From: Aquipuribacter nitratireducens
GTDB taxonomy: Bacteria > Actinomycetota > Actinomycetes > Actinomycetales > JBBAYJ01
Reading direction: 5' to 3'
DNA length: 64,000 nucleotides
NCBI RefSeq assembly: GCF_037860835.1
Contig: NZ_JBBEOG010000001.1
Span: 682,001-746,000, forward strand
Position numbers and translations under genes: made by a program. Shown here in pieces: positions 26,795 through 33,676 of the stretch (the stretch's first letter is position 1; each line of letters starts with the position of its first letter). The notes under the pieces were generated by a model. It was not told the origin of the DNA. It ran no database searches and saw nothing but the letters and a program-made list of their open reading frames with translations.

Positions 26795-28542
26795 GCCGCC
26801 TCCGTGCCGCGCTCGGTGCCCTCGCCCAGCGGTGGCGCCGGTCGCTCCACGTCCGGGTCGTCGTCCTCACCGTGTCGCTCGGCACGGTCGTCGTCGTCGC
26901 CATCGGGCAGCTCGTCCTCTACGACGTCGCGAACGGCCTCGTCGAGCAGCGCACCCGCGTCGCCTTCGTCGAGAGCGCCGCGCAGGCCGCCCGCGTGCAG
27001 GAGGCCTTCGACCAGGCCGCCGCCCAGGACGTCACCGCCGAGCAGCAGCTCGTCAACGACCTCCTGCCCCGCCTCGAGGGGGCGGGCGCGCAGCGGCTGC
27101 GGGAGGTCGTGCTCCTGCGCTCGGTCGGCAACGAGCGCGCCGTCCGGCTCGGGGACACCTACAGCGACGGGCTGCTGCCCAGCACCATCACCCCGGAGCT
27201 GCGCGCGGCCGTCACCGACGACCCCGAGCGGCAGCAGGCCCAGCTGCTGCAGGTGCGCAGCAGCGGCCCCGACGACGGTGACCCCGCCATCGCCGTGGGC
27301 GAGCGCATCGAGCTGCCGCTCTCGGGCGAGCACGACCTGTTCCTCGTCTACCGCCTCGACCAGGAGCAGCAGAGCCTCGCCGTCGTCGAGCGCGCCCTCC
27401 TGCTCGGCCAGGTCGCGCTCGTCCTCCTCGTCGGGGCCATCGCGTGGCTCGTCACCCGCCTCGTCGTCGAACCGGTCCGCGAGGCCGCCGGGACCGCCGA
27501 GCGGCTCGCCGGCGGACAGCTCGACGTCCGCATGGCCGAGCGCGGCGAGGACGACCTCGCCCTGCTGTCGCGCAGCTTCAACGCCATGGCGGCGAGCCTC
27601 CAGCGGCAGATCGTCCAGCTCGAGCAGCTGTCGCACCTGCAGCAGCGCTTCGTCAGCGACGTCTCCCACGAGCTGCGGACGCCCCTCACGACCATCCGGA
27701 TGGCCGCGGACCTCCTCCACGACCGCCGGCACGACTTCGACGCCGACCTCGCCCGCAGCGTCGAGCTCCTCCAGGCGCAGATCGACCGGTTCGAGGCGCT
27801 GCTCGCCGACCTCCTCGAGGTGAGCCGCTTCGACGCCGGGGCCGCCGAGCTCGACACCGAGGCGGTCGACGTCGCCGACGTCGTCCGCCACGCGACCGAG
27901 ACCGCCCGGCCGATCGCCGACGCGCGCGGCGTCGTGCTCGTGGTCCACGCGCCGGCCCAGCCCGTCATGGCGCAGGTCGACCGGCGCCGCGTCGAGCGGG
28001 TCGTCCGCAACCTCGTGAGCAACGCCGTCGAGCACGCCGAGGGCACCGACGTCACCGTCACGGTCGCCGCGGACGCGCAGGCGGTCGGGGTCGGGGTCCG
28101 CGACCACGGCGTCGGCCTCGACGGTGCGGAGCTCGGCCGGGTCTTCGACCGGTTCTGGCGCGCCGACCCCGCCCGCGCCCGGACGACCGGCGGGACCGGC
28201 CTCGGCCTCGCGATCTCCCTGGAGGACGCGCGCCTGCACGGCGGCCGGCTCGAGGTGTGGGGGCGTCCCGGGGAGGGTGCGCACTTCCTCATGACGGTGC
28301 CGCGACGGGCCGGCGCCGACCCGGGCGCAGGGCCCCTCGCCGTCGTCCCCGAGGACGGCACGGACGGCACGGACGGCACGGACGGCACGGACGGCACGGA
28401 CGGCACGGACGGCGCCGGAGCGACGGGGGCGGCAGCCGCACCGGACGCACCTGTCGCGGACGCTGCGGACGCCTCCGGGTTCGTACCTCCCGGTGCCGCG
28501 GGCGACCCTGCGGGCACGCGCGACGCGGAGGTGATCCGGTGA
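26791..28542 (+). CDS. mtrB: MtrB sensor histidine kinase, probable CTG start
   Basis: 583 residues. Two membrane helices (about residues 24-45 and 203-225) flank an extracytoplasmic sensor of about 155 residues, then HAMP, DHp with SDVSHELRTPLTTIRMAADL (His293), and the ATPase boxes NLVSNAVEHA, VRDHGVGL and GTGLGLAI. No ATG, GTG or TTG is available near the proper N-terminus. CTG 26791 overlaps the mtrA stop (CTGA), has GAGGGAG 8 nt upstream, and starts LSRLRAALGALAQRWRRSL, which aligns with mycobacterial MtrB. The C-terminal tail holds six DGT repeats. Confidence 0.92.
   Translation: MSRLRAALGALAQRWRRSLHVRVVVLTVSLGTVVVVAIGQLVLYDVANGLVEQRTRVAFVESAAQAARVQEAFDQAAAQDVTAEQQLVNDLLPRLEGAGAQRLREVVLLRSVGNERAVRLGDTYSDGLLPSTITPELRAAVTDDPERQQAQLLQVRSSGPDDGDPAIAVGERIELPLSGEHDLFLVYRLDQEQQSLAVVERALLLGQVALVLLVGAIAWLVTRLVVEPVREAAGTAERLAGGQLDVRMAERGEDDLALLSRSFNAMAASLQRQIVQLEQLSHLQQRFVSDVSHELRTPLTTIRMAADLLHDRRHDFDADLARSVELLQAQIDRFEALLADLLEVSRFDAGAAELDTEAVDVADVVRHATETARPIADARGVVLVVHAPAQPVMAQVDRRRVERVVRNLVSNAVEHAEGTDVTVTVAADAQAVGVGVRDHGVGLDGAELGRVFDRFWRADPARARTTGGTGLGLAISLEDARLHGGRLEVWGRPGEGAHFLMTVPRRAGADPGAGPLAVVPEDGTDGTDGTDGTDGTDGTDGAGATGAAAAPDAPVADAADASGFVPPGAAGDPAGTRDAEVIR
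28354..28413 (+). repeat. 9-bp tandem repeat in mtrB 3' end
   Basis: Six perfect copies of GACGGCACG (28354-28407) followed by a partial seventh. Being a multiple of three, copy changes would add or remove Asp-Gly-Thr units from the MtrB cytosolic tail without a frameshift. Confidence 0.95.
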
Positions 28543-30416
28543 CCGCGCGGCCGCCGCGCGCGCGGGCGGCCCGGGCGGTGCGCGCGGTGCTCGCCGTCCT
28601 GCTCGGGCTCGTGCTCGCCGGCTGCGCGAGCCTGCCGACGACCGGGCGGGTCGTCGCCGGCGGCGACGTCGACCAGCAGGGCGTCCGGCCGGCGCTGCGG
28701 GTGGCGGCCGCCGGACCCGTGCCCGGTGCGGACGAGCGCGAGCTCGTCACCGGGTTCCTCGCCGCCGTCGCCGGGCTCGACGACTACAGCGTCGCGCGGG
28801 AGTTCCTCGCCCCCGGTGCGGAGGACTGGCGACCGGCGGACCGCACGGTCGTGCACCAGGGCCTCCAGGTCCTGTCCTCCGACGTCGAGGGCGACGAGGC
28901 GACCGTCCGGCTCAGCGCCGTCGTCGTCGCCCGCATCGACGGCAACGGCCGCTACGTGCCGCAGAGCCCGACGACCGAGGAGCAGGTGTACCGGCTCGAG
29001 CGCGTCGCGGGGGAGTGGCGCATCAGCGAGCTGCCGACGGGCGTCCTCGTCAGCGAGATCGACGCCGACCGCGTGCTCAGCGACTTCGGGGTCTGGTTCC
29101 CCGACCCGACCGGCACCTACCTCGTGCCCGACGTCCGCTGGTTCCCCCATCTGACGTCGTCGGCGACGAGCCTCGTGCGGGCGCTGCTCGCCGGGCCGAG
29201 CGCCCCGTACCTCGGCGCGCTCACGACCGCCGTCCCCGAGGGGACGCGGCTGGGGCTCGCGACCGTCCCCGTCGAGAACGGCATCGCGACCGTCGACCTC
29301 ACCGACGACGTCCTCGTCGCCGACAGCGCCCAGCGCTCCCTCCTGCTCTCGCAGCTGCGGCAGACGCTGCGTGCGGTGCCCGGCGTCAGCAACGTGTCGG
29401 TGACGGTCGACGGCGCCCCGCTGCCCGACGTGCAGCCGGAGGACGGTCTGCAGGGCACCCAGCTGCGGGTCGACCCGGGGGTCGACGACCGGCCCTACGT
29501 GCTGGGCGCGCCGACGGGCGGTGCAACCGGCTCCCCCGGCGAGGGCGGCGACGGTGACGGTGACGGTGACGGCGAGGAGGGGCCGGACGCCACCGCGGAT
29601 CCCGTCGAGACCGAGCCGGCCGTGGGGCCGGACGGTCGTACCGTCGCCCCGCCCGGGGCGCAGCTCCTGCGCCTCGACCTCGACGGCGCGACCCCGGTCG
29701 ACGGCACCGAGGCGCTCACCGACCTCGTGCGCACAGGTCTCGCGGCGTCGTACGACGGGGAGACGTTCGCGGGGCTCGACGCCGACCGGACGGCGCTGTG
29801 GGTCCAGCAGACCGGCTCGCCGCCCGTCGAGCTCGTCACCGGCAGCGGCCTCACGCAGCCCTCCTTCGACCCGCCGCCGCTCGGCTGGCTGTGGACGGTG
29901 TCCGCCGACCCCGACGGGGGGCCGCCCCGGGTGCTCGCGGCGGCGTCGTCGACCGAACCGGTCGAGGCGCGGTGGCTGACGAGCGGCGACGAGGTGCGGG
30001 CGCTGCGCGTGAGCCGCGACGGCACACGGGTCGTCGTCGTCGTCGCGCGGCGCGACGGGTCGGTCGTCGTGGAGGTGAGGGGCGTCCGCCGGGACGCGGG
30101 CAACCAGCCCCTGTCGCTGTCCGAGGCCGCGATCCGGCTCGCCCCGCAGGTCCTCGACGCCGTCGACGCGGCGTGGGTGGGCGACGACCAGGTGGTCGTC
30201 CTCGGCCGCTCCGGCGAGGAGCCCCTGCGGCCGTTCCTCGCCCAGGTCGGCGGTCCCGCCCAGCCGCTGGCACCCACCCCGGGAGCGGTGACGGTGTCGA
30301 GCGGGCTGGGGGAGCGCTCGATCGTCGTCGGTACCTCCGACGGCACCGTGCTGCGCCGCTCCGGCAGCCTGTGGATCGACGGCGCCTCCGGGGTGTCGCC
30401 CGCGCACCCCGGCTGA
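28539..30416 (+). CDS. lpqB: LpqB lipoprotein, MtrAB accessory
   Basis: 625 residues. Signal peptide with lipobox LVLAGC (lipidated Cys at about residue 29), an N-terminal GerMN-like domain (about 190-300), an acidic linker containing DGDGDGDG, and a C-terminal beta-propeller-like half. LpqB binds the MtrB extracytoplasmic domain and modulates MtrA output. The GTG start overlaps the mtrB stop and is preceded by GGAGGTGATC (28527-28536), a 10-nt perfect complement of the 16S rRNA 3' end, so translation should be strong. Confidence 0.94.
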   Translation: MTARPPRARAARAVRAVLAVLLGLVLAGCASLPTTGRVVAGGDVDQQGVRPALRVAAAGPVPGADERELVTGFLAAVAGLDDYSVAREFLAPGAEDWRPADRTVVHQGLQVLSSDVEGDEATVRLSAVVVARIDGNGRYVPQSPTTEEQVYRLERVAGEWRISELPTGVLVSEIDADRVLSDFGVWFPDPTGTYLVPDVRWFPHLTSSATSLVRALLAGPSAPYLGALTTAVPEGTRLGLATVPVENGIATVDLTDDVLVADSAQRSLLLSQLRQTLRAVPGVSNVSVTVDGAPLPDVQPEDGLQGTQLRVDPGVDDRPYVLGAPTGGATGSPGEGGDGDGDGDGEEGPDATADPVETEPAVGPDGRTVAPPGAQLLRLDLDGATPVDGTEALTDLVRTGLAASYDGETFAGLDADRTALWVQQTGSPPVELVTGSGLTQPSFDPPPLGWLWTVSADPDGGPPRVLAAASSTEPVEARWLTSGDEVRALRVSRDGTRVVVVVARRDGSVVVEVRGVRRDAGNQPLSLSEAAIRLAPQVLDAVDAAWVGDDQVVVLGRSGEEPLRPFLAQVGGPAQPLAPTPGAVTVSSGLGERSIVVGTSDGTVLRRSGSLWIDGASGVSPAHPG

Positions 30417-30504
30417 GGCGGGGGTCCCGTCCACAGCCACCGCGGGTCGTCCCCAGGCGACGGCGCCCCCGACGCGGACGAGGCGCCCGGCCCACGCTGA
30501 GGCG

Positions 30505-31254
30505 GTGGGTCGGGGCGAGGGGACGGTCGGCGGGTCGCTGCTCGCCGGTCTCGACGGTGTCGTGAGGGTGCTCCTGCCGGTCTCCTGCCCCGGCTGCGGG
30601 TGCCCGGACGTCGTGGTGTGCCCGTCGTGCCGCCACCGGGTCCTGTCCGGGCCGGCGCTCCACCGGATCCTGGTCGACGGCACCCCGGCGGTCGCCTCGG
30701 CGTCGTGGCGCGGGCCGGCCGCCGGGCTCGTCGGGGGCCTCAAGGAGCGGGGCCGCACCGACGTCCTCGACGTGCTGGCGGCCGCGCTGGCCCGTGCCGT
30801 CGCGCTGCTGCTGTGGCCGGCGGAGGGCGGTCCGCGCCACGACGCCGGCCCGCCGGTCCCCCCGGTCCTGCCGGGGGCGGGGGGTCCCGTGCTGCTCGTC
30901 CCGCCGCCGGCGACGTGGCGGGCCGTGGTGCGCCGTCGCGACCGCCCGGGGGAGCGGCTCGCCGGGCACGCCGCCGACCGTCTCCGTCGCGCGGGCGCCG
31001 ACGTGGTCGCCGTCCCGGCCCTCGCGCTGCGCCGCCGTGTCGTCGACCAGGCGGGACTCGGGCGCGTCGCGCGCGAGCAGAACCTCACCGGTGCCCACCG
31101 CCTGCGGCCCGGTCTCGGCGGTGTCGTCGCCGGCCGCGACGTCGTGGTCGTCGACGACGTCGTGACGAGCGGTGCCACCGCCGTCGAGGCGGGTGCGACG
31201 CTCCGGGCGGCCGGGGCGCGGGTCGTGGGGACCGCGAGCGTGGCGCACGCGTGA
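30505..31254 (+). CDS. comF: ComF-family phosphoribosyltransferase-like protein
   Basis: 249 residues. An N-terminal zinc-ribbon-like region (CPGCGCPDVVVCPSC, residues about 28-42), then the PRTase fold with the PRPP-binding loop VVVVDDVVTSGATA near 213-226. ComF assists DNA uptake in competent bacteria; in actinobacteria its role is undetermined, and the gene is conserved between lpqB and hpf. CACGCT lies 6 nt before the GTG start. Confidence 0.9.
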   Translation: MGRGEGTVGGSLLAGLDGVVRVLLPVSCPGCGCPDVVVCPSCRHRVLSGPALHRILVDGTPAVASASWRGPAAGLVGGLKERGRTDVLDVLAAALARAVALLLWPAEGGPRHDAGPPVPPVLPGAGGPVLLVPPPATWRAVVRRRDRPGERLAGHAADRLRRAGADVVAVPALALRRRVVDQAGLGRVAREQNLTGAHRLRPGLGGVVAGRDVVVVDDVVTSGATAVEAGATLRAAGARVVGTASVAHA

Positions 31255-31255
31255 T

Positions 31256-31291
31256 GCCGCCCGGATCGCCGCCCGGATCGCCGCCCGGATC
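31256..31291 (+). repeat. 12-bp tandem repeat after comF
   Basis: Three perfect head-to-tail copies of GCCGCCCGGATC directly after the comF stop. Possibly a slippage product; no function apparent. Confidence 0.9.
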
Positions 31292-31325
31292 GCCGCCCCG
31301 GCTTCACGCGGGCGCGACGGGGGAC

Positions 31326-31370
31326 TAACGTTCTGTCATGGAGCAGGCCGCGGTCCTCGGGACCGCGGCC
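31326..31370 (+). promoter_or_regulatory. Candidate hpf promoter and leader hairpin
   Basis: TAACGT (31326-31331) is a good -10 hexamer. Transcription would start about 7 nt later and immediately enter a perfect 11-bp stem with a 3-nt loop (31346-31356 with 31360-31370). hpf begins 142 nt after the hairpin. Hairpin RNA motifs upstream of raiA/hpf in Actinobacteria have been described (raiA-hairpin class); membership here is untested. Confidence 0.5.
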
Positions 31371-31427
31371 TCCTGCGTCCTCGGCCGGTCCGCCGCCCGG
31401 CCCGGGGGGGTGGTCGCCCGGTCCTGA
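31338..31427 (+). CDS. Possible 29-residue leaderless small ORF upstream of hpf
   Basis: ATG at 31338 lies exactly 6 nt after TAACGT, the same geometry as the leaderless genes elsewhere in the window; the frame runs 29 codons to TGA. Codons 3-11 coincide with the 11-bp hairpin. The peptide (starts MEQAAVLGTAASC) has no recognisable domain. It may be a leader peptide controlling hpf, or the ATG may be fortuitous within a non-coding leader. Confidence 0.35.
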   Translation: MEQAAVLGTAASCVLGRSAARPGGVVARS

Positions 31428-31512
31428 GCACCGTCGGCACCCGTCCGGGCGGCCGTCGTCAGGGCCACCACCTGATGCACGTGTCTCTGCACCCACGCAC
31501 TCAGGAGGCTCC

Positions 31513-32265
31513 ATGGACGTCACCGTGACCGCACGACACACCCACGTGTCCGACCGGTTCCGTCGCCACCTCGAGGAGAAGGTCGAGAAGGTCGAGCAGC
31601 TCTGCCCGCGCTGCATCCGCGTCGACGCGGTCGTCAGCGAGGAGAAGAACCCGCGGCAGCAGAGCAGCTCCCACCGGATCGAGCTGACGGTTCTCAGCAA
31701 GGGACCCGTCGTGCGCGGCGAGGCCCGTGCCGGCGACCCGTACGCGGCGCTCGACCTGGCGCTCGCGAAGCTGTACGAACGCCTCAGGCGCGCGCGGGAC
31801 CGTCGCAAGGTGCACCACGGACGTCATGCCCCCGAACCCCTCCACCGCGCCAGCGCGCGCTGGGACGGCATCGACCTCGACGCCGAGCGCGAGGTCGCCG
31901 CCGGGGTGGCCGCACCCGCCCTCAACGGGCACGCACCGACCGCGGAGGCGGGCGCCGACGCCGCCCCGGGCGAGGTGGCGGACGACCGTGCGTCCTCGGA
32001 CGGCGCGACGGGCCTCGACGGCTCGCCCGTCGAGATCCGCGAGAAGGTCCACCCGGCCGTGCCGATGACCCCCGAGCAGGCGCTGTACGAGATGGAGCTC
32101 GTCGGCCACGACTTCTACCTCTTCGTCGACGCCGCCACCGGCATGCCGAGCGCCATGTACCGGCGCAAGGGCTGGAGCTACGGCGTGATCCGGCTCAGCG
32201 ACCGCGCCACCGACGAGGCGGAGCAGCGCAGCAGCGAGGTCCCGGTGATGGCCGGCCACGACTGA
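31513..32265 (+). CDS. hpf: Long-form ribosome hibernation promoting factor
   Basis: 250 residues. The N-terminal HPF/YfiA domain (about 1-100, starting MDVTVTARHTHVSDRFRRHL) binds the ribosomal decoding region; a variable Ala/Gly-rich linker follows, and the C-terminal dimerisation domain (about 180-240: VEIREKVHPAVPMTPEQAL, FYLFVDAATGMPSAMYRR) produces 100S ribosomes. AGGAGG lies 4-5 nt before the ATG. Placed between comF and secA as in other actinobacteria. Confidence 0.95.
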   Translation: MDVTVTARHTHVSDRFRRHLEEKVEKVEQLCPRCIRVDAVVSEEKNPRQQSSSHRIELTVLSKGPVVRGEARAGDPYAALDLALAKLYERLRRARDRRKVHHGRHAPEPLHRASARWDGIDLDAEREVAAGVAAPALNGHAPTAEAGADAAPGEVADDRASSDGATGLDGSPVEIREKVHPAVPMTPEQALYEMELVGHDFYLFVDAATGMPSAMYRRKGWSYGVIRLSDRATDEAEQRSSEVPVMAGHD

Positions 32266-32281
32266 GCGCACCCGACCCGCG

Positions 32282-32323
32282 CCGACGGCCCCCGCCACCG
32301 ACACTGGTGACGGGGGCCGTCGG
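32282..32323 (+). terminator. Terminator downstream of hpf
   Basis: A 13-bp perfect stem (32282-32294 with 32311-32323); the loop contains a further CACC/GGTG pairing, making a long GC-rich hairpin. It ends 22 bp before the ycaQ-like start, supporting the downstream GTG start of that gene. Confidence 0.85.
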
Positions 32324-32345
32324 TGTCTCCTGCGAGGATCCGCCG

Positions 32346-33599
32346 GTGCCCCGAGAGCTGCTGCGCGCGGACCAGGCCCGCCGTCTCGCCCTCGGCGCGC
32401 AGGGACTGCTGGCCGCGCGCCCTCGGCCGGGCGCCGCGAGCGACCGCGGCCACGTGCGGCGCCTCGTCGAGCGGCTCGGCGCCGTCCAGGTGGACTCCGT
32501 CAACGTCGTCGCCCGCGCCCACCTGCTGCCGTTCCTCGCCCGCCTCGGTGACTACCGGCCCGACGTCCTCGACGCGGCGCTCCGGGCGAGCTCCTCGCGC
32601 CCGCCCGTCGCGTGGGAGTACTGGGGACACGAGGCCTCCTACGTCCCCGCCGGGGCGCTCGCCGCCCTCCGCTTCCGCATGCGCGAGGCCGAGGAACGCG
32701 CGTGGGGCGGGATGCTCGACGTCGCCCGCCGCCGTCCCCAGCTGCTGACCGACGTCGTCGCGGCGCTCGCCGACGGCCCGCTCACCGCACGGCAGCTCCA
32801 GGCGCTCCTCGAGCCCGCGCACCGACGCCGCAGCGACCACTGGGGCTGGAACTGGTCCGACGTCAAGCGCGCCGTCGAGATGGCCTTCTGGTCCGGGCAG
32901 GTGACGAGTGCCGGGCGGACCACCCAGTTCGAGCGCCGCTACGACCTGCCCGAACGGGTGTGGCCCGCCGAGGCCCTGCGCACGCCGTGGCCGGACCGCG
33001 TGGAGGCGGCCCTCGAGCTGGTCCGGAGGGCGGGTCTCGCCCTGGGCGTCGCGACCCTCGACGACCTCGCCGACCACTACCGGCTCCGCACCGCCGACGC
33101 ACGGGGCGCGGTCGCCGCGCTCGTCGAGTCCGGCGACCTGGTCCCCGTCGAGGTCGTGGGCTGGGACGCCCCGGCGTGGCGGCACACCGCGGTCCCGCTG
33201 CCGCGGGCGAGCGCGGTCGAGGGCCCGGGCGTCCTGCTCGCGCCCTTCGACCCGCTGGTGTGGCACCGGCCCCGCACGGAGCGGCTCTTCGGGTTCCGCT
33301 ACCGGCTCGAGATCTACGTGCCGGCCGCCCGCCGGGTCCACGGCTACTACGTGCTGCCCTTCCTCCACCGCGGGCGTCTCGTCGCCCGGGTCGACCTCAA
33401 GGCGGACCGCAGGGCCGGCCGGCTGCTCGTCCGGGCCGCCTGGGCGGAGGCCGGCACGGACGGCGACGACGTCGCCGCCCTCGCCGCCGAGTGCGGGCGG
33501 GTGGGGCGCTGGCTCGGGTGCCCGGACGTCGTCGTCGAGCCGCTGGGGGACCTGGCGGCTCCCCTCGCGCTGGCCTGCCGGGCGGTCACCGGCCGCTGA
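32346..33599 (+). CDS. YcaQ/AlkX-type DNA crosslink glycosylase family protein (HTH_42)
   Basis: 417 residues of the winged-helix DUF1006/HTH_42 family. The active-site region reads [15 protein letters not shown] (about residues 43-57), with the Gln-x-Asp pattern of YcaQ/AlkX enzymes rather than the Gln-x-Gln of AlkZ. Family knowledge indicates unhooking of interstrand crosslinks or excision of bulky alkyl lesions. Later blocks such as [12 protein letters not shown] and [14 protein letters not shown] are family-typical. GTG 32346 has GAGGAT 6 nt upstream and lies just past the hpf terminator. Confidence 0.85.
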   Translation: MPRELLRADQARRLALGAQGLLAARPRPGAASDRGHVRRLVERLGAVQVDSVNVVARAHLLPFLARLGDYRPDVLDAALRASSSRPPVAWEYWGHEASYVPAGALAALRFRMREAEERAWGGMLDVARRRPQLLTDVVAALADGPLTARQLQALLEPAHRRRSDHWGWNWSDVKRAVEMAFWSGQVTSAGRTTQFERRYDLPERVWPAEALRTPWPDRVEAALELVRRAGLALGVATLDDLADHYRLRTADARGAVAALVESGDLVPVEVVGWDAPAWRHTAVPLPRASAVEGPGVLLAPFDPLVWHRPRTERLFGFRYRLEIYVPAARRVHGYYVLPFLHRGRLVARVDLKADRRAGRLLVRAAWAEAGTDGDDVAALAAECGRVGRWLGCPDVVVEPLGDLAAPLALACRAVTGR

Positions 33600-33676
33600 G
33601 GGGGTCGGGCGGACGACGGCCGACGGTGGGTCGACGTCGCGGTCCGGGCCCCGGACCGGCGTCTACGATGCCGCGT

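Noticed and set aside
28354-28413. CRISPR-like direct repeats
   Set aside because: The units are contiguous, 9 bp, in frame within mtrB, with no spacers.
30417-30504. CCACAG/CCCCAG-containing spacer before comF as a DnaA or competence element
   Set aside because: Only fragments of possible motifs are present and no family consensus could be confirmed by eye.
31254-31328. 24-codon frame beginning at the ATG overlapping the comF stop
   Set aside because: It is mostly the 12-bp repeat translated as Pro-Pro-Gly-Ser units, with no ribosome site of its own beyond coupling; too weak to call.
33668-33670. ATG start for secA
   Set aside because: It lies within the TACGAT hexamer, which fits a -10 box for the GTG at 33677, and has no Shine-Dalgarno.
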